From contig NZ_LSJA01000130.1 in assembly GCF_001556515.1 (NCBI RefSeq), forward strand, positions 11,581-75,580: 64,000 nucleotides of DNA, given 5' to 3'. This document shows, piece after piece, positions 28,262 to 39,466 of this stretch; the first letter of the stretch is position 1; the number at the start of each line of letters is the position of its first letter. The notes beneath the pieces were generated by a model, which was not told the origin of the DNA, made no database searches, and was given only the letters and a program-made list of their open reading frames with translations. The DNA comes from Caulobacter sp. CCH9-E1 (GTDB lineage: Bacteria > Pseudomonadota > Alphaproteobacteria > Caulobacterales > Caulobacteraceae). Position numbers and translations under genes: made by a program.

Positions 28262-29914
28262 TTAGGCCTCTTCTTCCGAGACGGCTTCCTCGGCGACGGC
28301 TTCACCCTCGCTCTCGAACTCGCCTTCGGCTTCTTCGTATTCCGGCTCCGGCGGGGCCTCGACCCAGCCCATGGCGACGCGAGCGCGCATGATCAGGGCT
28401 TCGGCGTCTTCCGGCGACAGGTTGAAGCTTTCGAGGATGCCCGGCTCGCGCACGCGCTCGCCGTTCTTGGTCTCGAACCAGCCGCGCATGTCGTCGGGCA
28501 CCAGGCCGGCGAGATCCTCGACCGTCTTCACGTCGCCTTCGCCCAGGGCGACGGCCATGGCCAGGGTCACGCCCTCGATGGCCAGGACCTCGTCCTGGAC
28601 GCCCAGGGCCTTGCGCTTGGCGTCCAGCTCGGCGGCTTCCTTCTCGAGGTATTCGCGGGCGCGCGCCTGCAGCTCCTCGGCGGTCTCCTCGTCGAAGCCC
28701 TCGATCGCGGCGATCTCGTGCGGCTCGACATAGGCGACGTCTTCCACCGCGGCGAAGCCTTCGGTGACCAGCAGCTGGGCGATGACCTCGTCGACGTCCA
28801 GGGCTTCCTGGAACAGGGCCGTGCGCTCGGTGAACTCGCGCTGACGGCGCTCGCTCTCCTGGCTTTCGGTCATGATGTCGATCTGCCATCCGGTCAGCTG
28901 CGAGGCCAGGCGGACGTTCTGGCCGCGACGGCCGATGGCCAGCGACAGCTGCTCGTCCGGCACCACGACTTCGACGCGCTCGTCTTCCTCGTCCATGACG
29001 ACCTTGGAGACTTCCGCAGGAGCCAGGGCGTTGACGATGAAGGTGGCTTCGTCTTCCGACCACTGGATGATGTCGATCTTCTCGCCCTGCAGCTCGGCCA
29101 CGACCGCCTGCACGCGCGAGCCGCGCATGCCGACGCAGGCGCCGACGGGGTCGATGCTCGAGTCGTTCGAGATGACGGCCATCTTGGCGCGCGAGCCAGG
29201 GTCGCGGGCCACGGCGCGGATCTCGATGACGCCGTCATAGACTTCCGGCACTTCCTGGGCGAACAGCTTGGCCATGAAGCCGCCGTGCGCGCGGCTCAGC
29301 ATGATCTGCGGGCCCTTGGTCTCGCGACGGACGTCGTAGATGTAGGCGCGGATGCGGTCGCCGACGTTGAAGTTCTCGCGCGGGATCGACTGGTCGCGGC
29401 GCATGATGCCTTCGCCGCGGCCCAGGTCGACGATGACGTTGCCGTATTCGACGCGCTTGACGCTGCCGTTGACGATCTCGCCGACGCGATCCTTGTACTC
29501 GTCGTACTGACGCTCGCGCTCGGCCTCGCGAACCTTATGCATGACGACCTGGCGGGCCATCTGGGTCTGGACGCGGCCGATCTCGAACGGCGGCAGGACC
29601 TCCTCGTAGACCTTGCCGATCTCGGCGTCGCGCCAGGCGCGCTTGGCGATCGAAAGCTGCATCTTGCCAATCTCGCCTTCGAGCTCGGCGTCGTCGGCCA
29701 CGACCTCGATCACGCGCTTCTGGGTCGTCTCGCCCGTGCGCGGGTCGATCTTGACGCGGATGTCGTGCTCGGCGCCGTAGCGGGCGCGGGCGGCCTTCTG
29801 CAGAGCGTCCTCGATGGCCTCGATGACGACTTCCTTCTCGATGCCCTTTTCCCGGGCGACCGCGTCGGCGATCTGCAGGAGTTCAAGCCGGTTGGCGGCG
29901 ATGCCGATGGCCAT
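28262..29914 (-). CDS. nusA: Transcription termination/antitermination factor NusA
   Basis: 550 residues. NusA binds RNA polymerase and modulates pausing, termination and antitermination. In order: an N-terminal polymerase-binding domain (to about 130), an S1 domain ([23 protein letters not shown]), KH1 and KH2 ([38 protein letters not shown]), and two C-terminal helix-hairpin-helix repeats ([29 protein letters not shown]). The end is strongly acidic. The start is two bases after the rimP stop, which implies tight coupling. It is the second gene of rimP-nusA-ylxR-infB. Confidence 0.97.
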   Translation of the reverse strand: MAIGIAANRLELLQIADAVAREKGIEKEVVIEAIEDALQKAARARYGAEHDIRVKIDPRTGETTQKRVIEVVADDAELEGEIGKMQLSIAKRAWRDAEIGKVYEEVLPPFEIGRVQTQMARQVVMHKVREAERERQYDEYKDRVGEIVNGSVKRVEYGNVIVDLGRGEGIMRRDQSIPRENFNVGDRIRAYIYDVRRETKGPQIMLSRAHGGFMAKLFAQEVPEVYDGVIEIRAVARDPGSRAKMAVISNDSSIDPVGACVGMRGSRVQAVVAELQGEKIDIIQWSEDEATFIVNALAPAEVSKVVMDEEDERVEVVVPDEQLSLAIGRRGQNVRLASQLTGWQIDIMTESQESERRQREFTERTALFQEALDVDEVIAQLLVTEGFAAVEDVAYVEPHEIAAIEGFDEETAEELQARAREYLEKEAAELDAKRKALGVQDEVLAIEGVTLAMAVALGEGDVKTVEDLAGLVPDDMRGWFETKNGERVREPGILESFNLSPEDAEALIMRARVAMGWVEAPPEPEYEEAEGEFESEGEAVAEEAVSEEEA

Positions 29915-29916
29915 GG

Positions 29917-30492
29917 TCAGTCCTCTTCACTTTCGGACAGGTCGTCGTTGTCGGATTTCAAACGAGCGGCGCGCTGTTCGGCGCCCCGCTTCATCAGGGT
30001 GTCGGTCATGACGAGCTTGGCGTCGATGATCCAGGCGAAGGGGAAGTAGACGGTCACGTCATCCTCGCCCTCGATATTAAGGCCGACCTGGTCATCCTCG
30101 ATCCCGGCCAGCTCGCCCTTGAAGCGCTTGCGGCCCTCGGCCACGCGGTCGAGCTCGATGCGGGCTTCCAGGCCCGCATAGTCCTCGAAGTCCTTCAGGC
30201 GGGTCAGGGGGCGGTCGACGCCAGGGCTGGAGACCTCCAGCGTATATTCGCCGGCGATCGGATCGGCCGCGTCCATCACCTCGGAAATCGCACGCGAGAG
30301 GCGGGCGCAGTCCTCGACATTCATGTCGCCGCCCGTGCCGTCTTCCAGCAGAGGGTGTTCGGCCATGATTTGCAGACGGCGCTGCTCGGCGCCGCCCATC
30401 AGGCGCAGCCGGACGATCTCGTAGCCGAGGCTCTCGGCGACGGGATCGAGCATCTCGATCAGCTCTCGGTCTTCCTGCGTCTTACCGCGCAC
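29917..30492 (-). CDS. rimP: Ribosome maturation factor RimP
   Basis: About 191 residues from a GTG at 30490-30492 with gagaag just upstream. RimP assists 30S assembly. Recognised segments are [20 protein letters not shown] (about 15-34), the [17 protein letters not shown] helix near 58 and the family signature [20 protein letters not shown] near 83-102. The acidic C-terminal extension is seen in other alphaproteobacteria. It heads the nusA-infB operon and is preceded by a terminator-like leader at 30541-30570. Confidence 0.93.
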   Translation of the reverse strand: MRGKTQEDRELIEMLDPVAESLGYEIVRLRLMGGAEQRRLQIMAEHPLLEDGTGGDMNVEDCARLSRAISEVMDAADPIAGEYTLEVSSPGVDRPLTRLKDFEDYAGLEARIELDRVAEGRKRFKGELAGIEDDQVGLNIEGEDDVTVYFPFAWIIDAKLVMTDTLMKRGAEQRAARLKSDNDDLSESEED

Positions 30493-30540
30493 GTTCTTCT
30501 CAACTCGATGGGCCGGAAGGAGCGCGCCCCTTCGGCCAAA

Positions 30541-30570
30541 CAAAAAGCGGCAGCCTTTTGGGCCGCCGCT
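30541..30570 (-). terminator. Terminator-like hairpin in the rimP leader (possible attenuator)
   Basis: On the minus strand AGCGGC-GGC pairs with GCC-GCCGCT across a CAAAA loop with one mismatch, followed at once by TTTTTG. It lies about 50 bases before the rimP start. The only sequence upstream of it on this strand is the promoter region (a TATAAA-like element at about 30610), with no gene that it could terminate. Confidence 0.65.
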
Positions 30571-30738
30571 CGAAAGCGCCATCTAGCGCTAACGGACGAT
30601 GTGGGATGGTTTATAGGCGAATTGGGGTGGCTTGTCGACTCCGACGACGCTCGCCCCTTCCGCGCCGCAGCAATTTGGGCCTATAAGCCCGTCCGCGCAG
30701 GCCGCCTCCCCGCGGACCAACACAAGCAAAGAGTCACG

Positions 30739-31272
30739 ATGGACCTCTCCAAGATCCCGACCGGGGCCAATCCGCCTTACGATCTGAACGCCATCATCGA
30801 GATCCCGCAGGGCGGCGAGCCGGTGAAGTACGAGATCGACAAGGAAAGCGGCGCCCTGATGGTCGACCGCTTCCTGCACACGGCCATGTTCTACCCGGCC
30901 AACTACGGCTTCATCCCGCACACCCTGGCCGACGACGGCGATCCCGCCGACATCATGGTCGTGGGCCCGACCCCGGTTGTGCCCGGCGCGATCATCCGCT
31001 GCCGCCCCATCGGCACGCTGATGATGGTCGACGAAGCCGGTTCGGACGAGAAGATCCTGGCCGTCCCGGTCGACAAGCTGCACCCGTTCTACACGGGCGT
31101 CTCCAGCTGGCGCGACCTGCCGACCATCCTGACCGAGCAGATCGCCCACTTCTTCCAGCACTACAAGGACTTGGAAAAGGGCAAGTCGACCAAGATCACC
31201 GGCTGGGCCGACATCGAGGAAACCGCGGACATCATCCGCGCGGCGATCAAGCGCTACAACGAGAGCTACTGA
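30739..31272 (+). CDS. ppa: Inorganic pyrophosphatase
   Basis: 177 residues, the normal size for a family I soluble pyrophosphatase. It hydrolyses pyrophosphate from biosynthesis. The active-site residues are in KYEIDKESGALMVDR (Lys29, Glu31, Arg43), FYPANYGFIPHT and the metal-binding D-G-D-P-A-D (about 66-71). It is on the plus strand between trmB and rimP, interrupting an order that is continuous in many related bacteria. A strong terminator follows. Confidence 0.96.
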   Translation: MDLSKIPTGANPPYDLNAIIEIPQGGEPVKYEIDKESGALMVDRFLHTAMFYPANYGFIPHTLADDGDPADIMVVGPTPVVPGAIIRCRPIGTLMMVDEAGSDEKILAVPVDKLHPFYTGVSSWRDLPTILTEQIAHFFQHYKDLEKGKSTKITGWADIEETADIIRAAIKRYNESY

Positions 31273-31279
31273 ATTTGAG

Positions 31280-31308
31280 AAGGGCCGGCGGAAACGCCGG
31301 CCCTTTTC
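31280..31308 (+). terminator. Rho-independent terminator after ppa
   Basis: AAGGGCCGGCG and CGCCGGCCCTT form a perfect stem with a GAAA tetraloop, followed by TTTTCC on the plus strand. It fills the gap between the convergent ppa and trmB genes and may also slow trmB transcription from the other side. Confidence 0.92.
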
Positions 31309-31309
31309 C

Positions 31310-31990
31310 TTAGGCCCTGACGAAGTCGAGGAACACCGGCGCGCAGTCGCCCAGCTTCTTCTCCTCGTAGCGCGTGGTGACGTGGTCGGCCGGGATCGCG
31401 TTGCGGTCCGCCGTCTCGTCGGCGAAGCGGAAGCTGGGATCGGCCAGAACCCGCTCGGTCGTCCATTCGGCGTAGTCGGCCCAGTCGGTGGCGAAGCGCA
31501 GGGCCGCGCCCGGCTTCATCACCCGCGCCAGCTTGGCGACGAACGCCGGCTGGATCAGCCGGCGCTTGTTGTGCCGGGCCTTGTGCCAGGGGTCGGGGAA
31601 CATGATGAAGACGCGGTCCAGGCACGCGTCGGGCAGCCAGTCGACGACATCGCGCGCATCGCCCTCGTGGATGCGGACATTCTCCAGCGCCTGCTCCTCG
31701 ACGTGGCGCACGGCGCTGGCGACGCCGTTGACGAACGGCTCGGCGCCGATGACCAGCGTCTCGGGATGGCGGCCGGCCTGGGCGGCCATGTGCTCGCCCC
31801 CGCCAAAACCGATCTCAAGCCAGACGGCCTTGGCCTGCGGCATCAGGTCCAGAGGCTGGAATGGGCCCTGCGGGACCGCGATGCGCGGCAGCAGCGTGTC
31901 CAGCAGCGCCTGCTGACGCGGCTTCACCGGGCGCGACTTCAGACGGCCGAACGAGCGCAGCGGCCCGTGGGGTTGTTGCGGATGGGTCAT
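31310..31990 (-). CDS. trmB: tRNA (guanine-N7-)-methyltransferase TrmB
   Basis: 226 residues. TrmB methylates G46 of tRNAs using SAM. The SAM-binding motif is VWLEIGFGGGEHMAAQA (about 56-72). The catalytic and substrate motifs are FIMFPDPWHKARHNKRRL (about 128-145) and TTRYEEKKL near the C-terminus. It follows metK with a palindromic element of about 140 bases between them. The neighbouring genes (metK, trmB, rimP, nusA) are in the order usual for alphaproteobacteria. Confidence 0.95.
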   Translation of the reverse strand: MTHPQQPHGPLRSFGRLKSRPVKPRQQALLDTLLPRIAVPQGPFQPLDLMPQAKAVWLEIGFGGGEHMAAQAGRHPETLVIGAEPFVNGVASAVRHVEEQALENVRIHEGDARDVVDWLPDACLDRVFIMFPDPWHKARHNKRRLIQPAFVAKLARVMKPGAALRFATDWADYAEWTTERVLADPSFRFADETADRNAIPADHVTTRYEEKKLGDCAPVFLDFVRA

Positions 31991-32030
31991 GGGCGGGGGT
32001 CTTAGAGGCTGCGTTCAAAAACTCAAAATC

Positions 32031-32174
32031 ATTGCCTTCCTAGGCCTTGTGCCTAGGACCCATGGCCGGGCGAGAGGTGGAGACCCAGAAAACAAACCGC
32101 CGGCGTTGCGGATCTCTGTCGAGCGCTACGCCGGCGGAATGATGGGTCCTAGGCACAAGGCCTAGGAAGGCAAT
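32031..32174. repeat. Element with perfect 33-bp terminal inverted repeats
   Basis: Bases 32031-32063 and 32142-32174 are exact reverse complements, 33 bases each. Within each arm TCCTAGG and CCTAGGA form a further small palindrome. The 78-base centre has its own perfect 10-base inverted repeat, CCGCCGGCGT at 32097-32106 and ACGCCGGCGG at 32128-32137. No ORF of useful size is inside. It lies between metK and trmB. It could be a mobile MITE-like element or a long hairpin that stabilises or ends the metK mRNA. I see no clear target-site duplication. Confidence 0.9.
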
Positions 32175-32198
32175 TTAGGTGGCGAAACGGTCTAGCGC

Positions 32199-33422
<1,224 letters not shown>

Positions 33423-33490
33423 GAGACAGCTCCGGCCATGGGAGGCGCGCGGCTACACGCGCGCCATTCGGCGTTCAGTTAGACCGAAAC

Positions 33491-33510
33491 CATATAAAGA
33501 TATGTTTATG
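33491..33510. promoter_or_regulatory. AT-rich palindrome upstream of metK
   Basis: CATATAAAGATATGTTTATG is an imperfect palindrome 69-88 bases before the metK start and just downstream of the XRE-regulator stop. It is one of the few AT-rich spots in the region, so it may be the metK promoter with an operator. From memory it resembles sites of ArsR-family methionine regulators such as SahR, but I cannot verify the match. Confidence 0.5.
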
Positions 33511-33530
33511 CGGGCAAGCGAACCTGACGA

Positions 33531-33950
33531 TCAATCGTCTTCGCTCGCCTCCTCTTCGGCCATCGACCGGACCAGTTCGAGAATGCGGCGACGAACCCTG
33601 GACCGGGTGATCCGTGGAAACTGGGTCGCCAGCTCGAGCCCTTCCGAGGTCATCAGGAAGTCGTGAACGAACGGCTCGCCGCCTTCGGACACGCCGTCGG
33701 TCGTCGCTTCCAGGCCCTCGAAGAAATAGGCGACCGGCGCCTGCAGGCTTTTGGCGATCTCATAGAGCTTGCTGGCGCTGACCCGGTTCGCGCCGCGCTC
33801 GTACTTCTGGATCTGCTGGAAGGTGAGGCCAAGGTCCTCGGCGAGACGCTCCTGGCTCACGCCAAGGATCTTGCGGCGCATTCGAATGCGCGCACCCACG
33901 TGCAGATCGACCGGATTGGGATGGCGTTCGGCGCCCGACAAATCGCTCAT
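33531..33950 (-). CDS. XRE-family transcriptional regulator upstream of metK
   Basis: 139 residues. A Cro/CI helix-turn-helix occupies about residues 16-72 (GARIRMRRKILGVSQERLAEDLG, FQQIQKYERGANRVSASKLYEIA). It is followed by a short helical C-terminal part with AYFFEGLE near 74 and RSRVRRRILELVRSMAEEE near 116. There is no peptidase or ligand-binding domain. A regulator of this type lies between lnt and metK in many alphaproteobacteria, which suggests a conserved link to methionine/SAM or to the neighbouring envelope genes. Its target is not known to me. Confidence 0.88.
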   Translation of the reverse strand: MSDLSGAERHPNPVDLHVGARIRMRRKILGVSQERLAEDLGLTFQQIQKYERGANRVSASKLYEIAKSLQAPVAYFFEGLEATTDGVSEGGEPFVHDFLMTSEGLELATQFPRITRSRVRRRILELVRSMAEEEASEDD

Positions 33951-33984
33951 ACCCACGCTTGATAGCTGAAATTGCGGTTTTAAT

Positions 33985-35577
33985 TCAGCCCGAGTCTTTC
34001 GATGGCGCAATAGTCCACAAGGATTTACCTGCTCGCAGGCGAGCTGACGCAACCATAGATATCAACAGAAGCACGCAAAAGGGGAAATCCCCGAAGTCAT
34101 CGAAGGGCGTGACCTGGCCTCGGCCTGGTATTTGCGCATCGATGACTCCGCGTTGTCCTAGCCCGAGGCGTGCGCCGTCGGCAACTTGACCATTTGCACG
34201 TATGACAGCGCTAACACCTGTCGGTGTGGCCCTGAGTATGGGTGTCGCCCGCTCGATCGCGCGATAACTCGCCAGATTAAGGTGCTGAAGCGGCCCAGAC
34301 GTGACGCCGAACCAAGCGTCGTTCGAGATGTTGATCAGTACCCGGACGTCGTTGTTTTGCCTGGACAATCCCGGAAACAGGCTTTCGTAGCAGATCAGGG
34401 GCTGCGTCAGCAGGCCGGGCAAGACCCACAGCGGAGCGGGACGCGGGCCGGTGGCGAACCCGTCCCCGAGATGGGCCAGGCTCTTGAACCCAATTTGGGT
34501 AAGAAACGCCTCGGCGGGCAAGTATTCGCCGAACGGCACCAGCCGGTGCTTGTCGTAGACCCCGACGACCTCCAGGTCGCTGTCGGTCCGGCGCAGGGCG
34601 ATCAGGCTGTTGTAGTAGACCTGCTTGTCGATCGGCCCTTCGTAGCGATAGCCGCCGATCAGCAGCGTCTGGCCGGGGCGGACGCTGTCGAGGATCGCCT
34701 GGCGCACCCAGGTCCCCGGCGCCAGATAGTCATTGACCGCGGCCGGCAGCGCGCCCTCGGGCCAGATCACCAGATCGGCCGGCTTGCCCGCATAGGGCTG
34801 CGCCGTCAGCGAGACATAGGCCTGGACGATCTGGGCGAAGCGGGCGGCGTCCCACTTGGCGTCCTGCTGGATGTCGGCCTGGACGATCCGGACCGAAACC
34901 GGCGACTCCTGGCGCAACGGCTTGTGCAGGGCCATGGAGCCATACCCGTAGAGGCCGGCCAGGCCGGCCGCCGCCGACGCCAGGGCGATGCGGCCGCCGC
35001 GTTGCTCGCGCCAGACCGCCGGGGCGGCGACGATCGCCAGGGTGATCCAGGTCAGGCCGTAGGCGCCGACCAGAGCGGCGGCTTGAGAGGGGGCCGAGCC
35101 CGCGCGCCAGGTCTCGCCGGGCAGGTTCCACGGAAAGCCGGTCAGGACATGGCCGCGAGCCCACTCCAGGGCCGCGAACGCGCCGGCGAAGGTCAGGACC
35201 CGCCAGGCGCTCGCCGGACGCAGAAGGCGATAGAGCAGCGCCGCCAGTCCCCAGAACAGCGCCAAGCCCGCCGCCATGGCGGCGATCGCGAACGGCGCCA
35301 TCCAGCCCTGGCTGGCGGCGTCCACGAGGAAGGCCTCGCCGATCCACCAGGTGCCGAGGCCGAAATAGCCCACGCCCGCCAGCCACCCGCGCCAGAAGGC
35401 CGAGCGCAACGGCTTGGACCCGTCGACGACGTCCAACAGGTAGAGCAGCAGCGCGTAGCCCAGCAAGCCGGGCAATAGGCCGAACGGCGGATGCGCCAAG
35501 GCGGCCGCGAGGCCAGCGACCAAGGCCAGCAACGGCCCGCTCCAGGCGCGCTGGCGAAAACGGCTCCAGGCGGTCAC
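33985..35577 (-). CDS. lnt: Apolipoprotein N-acyltransferase
   Basis: 530 residues. Lnt adds the third acyl chain to lipoproteins in the inner membrane. The N-terminal 200 residues contain six hydrophobic helices (for example SGPLLALVAGLAAALAHPPFG). The nitrilase-like catalytic domain follows with all three triad members: Glu in VIWPEGALPA (about 273), Lys in YDKHRLVPFGEY (about 340) and Cys in PLICYESLFPG (about 395). Its start overlaps the corC stop by four bases, as is usual (corC-lnt coupling). The window encodes several lipoproteins that would be its substrates. Confidence 0.95.
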   Translation of the reverse strand: MTAWSRFRQRAWSGPLLALVAGLAAALAHPPFGLLPGLLGYALLLYLLDVVDGSKPLRSAFWRGWLAGVGYFGLGTWWIGEAFLVDAASQGWMAPFAIAAMAAGLALFWGLAALLYRLLRPASAWRVLTFAGAFAALEWARGHVLTGFPWNLPGETWRAGSAPSQAAALVGAYGLTWITLAIVAAPAVWREQRGGRIALASAAAGLAGLYGYGSMALHKPLRQESPVSVRIVQADIQQDAKWDAARFAQIVQAYVSLTAQPYAGKPADLVIWPEGALPAAVNDYLAPGTWVRQAILDSVRPGQTLLIGGYRYEGPIDKQVYYNSLIALRRTDSDLEVVGVYDKHRLVPFGEYLPAEAFLTQIGFKSLAHLGDGFATGPRPAPLWVLPGLLTQPLICYESLFPGLSRQNNDVRVLINISNDAWFGVTSGPLQHLNLASYRAIERATPILRATPTGVSAVIRANGQVADGARLGLGQRGVIDAQIPGRGQVTPFDDFGDFPFCVLLLISMVASARLRAGKSLWTIAPSKDSG

Positions 35578-36494
35578 GAAGCGCCGAGGCCTTCGGAAAC
35601 CGTCTCGGCCTCCTCCGTCTGAGGCGCGGGACCGCCGCGCACCCGGACCCGACGCACCCGGCGCGGATCGGCCTCGACGACCTCGAACTCATAGCCGTCG
35701 GGATGGGCGATGACCTCGCCTCGCTGCGGCACCCGGCCCGCCAGGGCGACGACCAGGCCCGCGACCGTGTCGATGTCCTCTTCCATGTCGGAGGGCGCCA
35801 GCTCGCGACCGAGGGCGGCCTCGAGCTCTTCCAGCGGGGCGCGGGCGTCGGCGTCGTAGACCCCGCCCGGCCGGGCCACGATCGACGCGGCCGCGGCGTC
35901 GTCATGCTCGTCGTCGATCTCGCCGACCACCGCCTCGATCAGGTCTTCCATCGTCACCAGGCCGTCCGTGCCGCCGAACTCGTCGATGACCAGGGCCATG
36001 TGGATCCGGCTGGTGCGCATGCGCAGCAAGAGGTCCGCGGCCTTCATCGAGGCGGGCACGTACAACGCCTCACGGCGCAGCTTGTTCAACACGAGGTCGG
36101 CGCCGCTGGGGCGCTTCTCGTCCTCGGCCATCAGCCGGAAGACGTCCTTGACGTGGATGACGCCGACGGGATCGTCCAGCGTCTCGCGATAGATCGGCAT
36201 CCGCGAGTGGCCGGCCTCGACGAACTGGGCGACCAGGGCCTCAAACGGCGTCGAGAGCTCGACGGCGACGATGTCGGCGCGGGGCGTCATCACATCGGCG
36301 ACCCGCAAGGTCTGGAAGGCTTCGGCCTGGTCGACGAGGTCGACCTCGCCGCTCTGGGCGTGCGGCTCGGGCGGACGCGGAGACTCGCCGCCGCCGACGG
36401 TCAGCCGCTTGCGCATACGTCTCAGGAACGCCCGCACGCCCCGGCTTCTTCGCGCCGGCGCGGCGGGCTGTTGACTAGGCTCGTCGCTGGGCAT
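35574..36494 (-). CDS. CorC/HlyC-type CBS-domain protein
   Basis: 306 residues. A tandem CBS pair is seen as ADVMTPRADIVAVELSTPFEALV (about 66-88), SRMPIYRETLDDPVGVIHVKDV, MKAADLLLRMRTSRIHMALVIDEFGG and GLVTMEDLIEAVVGEI. A C-terminal CorC_HlyC transporter-associated domain runs from about 215 to 285. There is no transmembrane DUF21 domain, so this is the soluble form. Family proteins are linked to magnesium/cobalt efflux and envelope integrity. It is in the miaB-phoH-ybeY-corC-lnt order found widely in Proteobacteria. Confidence 0.9.
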   Translation of the reverse strand: MPSDEPSQQPAAPARRSRGVRAFLRRMRKRLTVGGGESPRPPEPHAQSGEVDLVDQAEAFQTLRVADVMTPRADIVAVELSTPFEALVAQFVEAGHSRMPIYRETLDDPVGVIHVKDVFRLMAEDEKRPSGADLVLNKLRREALYVPASMKAADLLLRMRTSRIHMALVIDEFGGTDGLVTMEDLIEAVVGEIDDEHDDAAAASIVARPGGVYDADARAPLEELEAALGRELAPSDMEEDIDTVAGLVVALAGRVPQRGEVIAHPDGYEFEVVEADPRRVRRVRVRGGPAPQTEEAETVSEGLGAS

Positions 36495-36502
36495 GGCCCT
36501 GG

Positions 36503-36988
36503 TCAGCGTCCCTCTTCGTCACTGGCGTAGGGGTCAGGAACGTCCAGCCCCGCCAGGATCTCGCGTTCGAGCGCCTCCATGGCTTCCGCCTCGTCGTCGC
36601 CCTCGTGGTCGTATCCTAAGAGATGTAGCACGCCATGCGCCACCAGATGTTGCAGGTGGTGGGCCAGCGGCTTGCCCTGCTCCTGGGCCTCGCGGGCGCA
36701 GACGCCATAGGCCAGGGCGATGTCGCCGATCTGGCCTTCCGGATTGCCAATGGGGTCTTGAGCCGAGGGGAAGGACAGGACGTTGGTCGCATAGTCCTTC
36801 TGGCGGAAGTCGCGGTTCAGGGCCCGCACGCTGTCGTCGTCGGTCAGCAGGATCACGATCCCCTGCCCCTCGATGTCCTCGTGCGCGTCCAGCACGGCCT
36901 GGGCGGCGCGCCAGACCAGGGCCTCGGCGTCCTCGGCCGCCCTGGTCCAGGCCTCGTCCTCGATCTCGATATCTACGGTGATGGTCAT
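36503..36988 (-). CDS. ybeY: Endoribonuclease YbeY (16S rRNA maturation, rRNA quality control)
   Basis: 161 residues. The zinc site is the conserved H-G-x-L-H-L-x-G-Y-D-H motif, seen as HGVLHLLGYDH (about residues 117-127). The other family motifs are LNRDFRQKDYATNVLSFP (about 57-74) and GDIALA. YbeY finishes the 3' end of 16S rRNA and helps destroy defective ribosomes with RNase R. It starts 13 bases after the phoH stop and lies upstream of corC in the conserved order. Confidence 0.95.
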   Translation of the reverse strand: MTITVDIEIEDEAWTRAAEDAEALVWRAAQAVLDAHEDIEGQGIVILLTDDDSVRALNRDFRQKDYATNVLSFPSAQDPIGNPEGQIGDIALAYGVCAREAQEQGKPLAHHLQHLVAHGVLHLLGYDHEGDDEAEAMEALEREILAGLDVPDPYASDEEGR

Positions 36989-37001
36989 CTAGCGCGGTGT
37001 A

Positions 37002-37942
37002 TCATCTCGGGGTGTTTTGGGCCGCGTCCGCGTCATAGGCCTTGACGATCCGCTCCACGAGCGGGTGGCGCACGACGTCCGCGGCGGTGAAGCGCGAGAC
37101 CGCCACCCCCTCGACCCCTTCCAGGATCGAGACGGCGTGGGCCAGGCCCGAGTCGCGCGGGTTCAGCAAATCAACCTGGGTCGGGTCGCCGGTGACCACC
37201 ATGCGCGCGCCTTCGCCCAGACGCGTCAGGACCATCTTCATCTGCAGCCGCGAGCAATTCTGGGCTTCGTCGACGATGACGAAGGCGTGGCTCAGGGTGC
37301 GACCGCGCATGAAGGCGATCGGGGCGACCTCGATCTCCAGCTTCTCGCGACGCCGGCGCAGCTGGTCGGCGCCCATGATGTCGGTCAGGGCCTCCCAGAC
37401 CGGCGCCATGTAGGGGTCGACCTTCTCGTTCAGGTCGCCCGGCAGGAAGCCCAGCTTCTCGCCGGCCTCGACCGCGGGGCGGGTGACGATCAAACGATCG
37501 ACCTCGCCGCGCAGCAGCATGCCCGCGCCATGGGCCACGGCCAGGAAGGTCTTGCCCGTGCCGGCGGGGCCGAGACCAAACACCAGCGGATGGCTGGCCA
37601 TGGCCTCCAGGTACTTCGCCTGGCCCTTGGTCTTGGGCGAGACATTGCCCTTGCGCACCGCGCGGGACGAGGCCTGGCCGCCGGCCTGATGCGCCGCGCC
37701 CAGCGCGATGCGGACATCGGCCTCGACCACTTCCTCGCCCGCGTCGGCGCGGTGAGCCAGGGCCTCGAGCACCCGCTTGGCGCCCGTGCGGCCGCGTGCG
37801 TCGCCGGTGATGGTGACGCCGCCGCCCGGCGTCTCGATCAGCACCTTGAAGGCGTCCTCGATCAGGGCGGCGTGGCGGCCGGACGGACCGGAGACGGCGT
37901 GAACGGCGTCATCCGACAGCGGCAGGAACTCAGGCGTGCGGC

Positions 37943-37946
<4 letters not shown>
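37002..37946 (-). CDS. PhoH-like ATPase
   Basis: 314 residues. The P-loop is [17 protein letters not shown] (about residues 127-143). Further motifs are [17 protein letters not shown] and the Walker B region [12 protein letters not shown] (about 225-236), then [12 protein letters not shown]. The N-terminal 100 residues form the KH-like or helical extension of the PhoL/YbeZ group. This group works with YbeY in RNA metabolism, consistent with adjacency. The start overlaps the miaB stop by four bases. Confidence 0.93.
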
Positions 37947-39289
<1,343 letters not shown>

Positions 39290-39336
39290 CCGGCGAGGTT
39301 ATGGGGTCGAGAGGCCCGTTCCGCAAGGGCGGCGGG

Positions 39337-39456
39337 ATCCTCCCCCTGAAGGGGGAGGTGATCGCGAAGCGATCGGAGGGGGAAGAGAAGCGGACGTTCG
39401 GCTGAAACTTCCCTCTCCGTCGGCTGCGCCGACACCTCTCCCTTGGGGGAGAGGAT
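39337..39456. repeat. Double-hairpin intergenic repeat, copy 3
   Basis: Left half: CCTCCCCC..GGGGGAGG, then a stem GATCGCGAAGCGATC and a GGAGGGGGAAG box. Right half: CTTCCCTCTCC, stem GTCGGCTGCGCCGAC, then CCTCTCCC..GGGGGAGAGG. It has the same layout as the copies at 15541 and 21319 but is more diverged. It fills the miaB-fur gap. Confidence 0.85.
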
Positions 39457-39466
39457 TTATGCCCCC

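Noticed and set aside
30575..30738. tRNA gene before rimP, as in enterobacteria
   Set aside because: No acceptor stem, T-loop GTTCGA or CCA end is present on either strand.
32031..32174. Calling the inverted-repeat element a proven transposable element
   Set aside because: I see no transposase and no target-site duplication, and only one copy in this window, so it is listed as a repeat.
33423..33530. SAM riboswitch before metK
   Set aside because: I could not find the conserved pseudoknot elements of SAM-II or of the SAM/SAH type in these 108 bases; only the AT-rich palindrome stands out.
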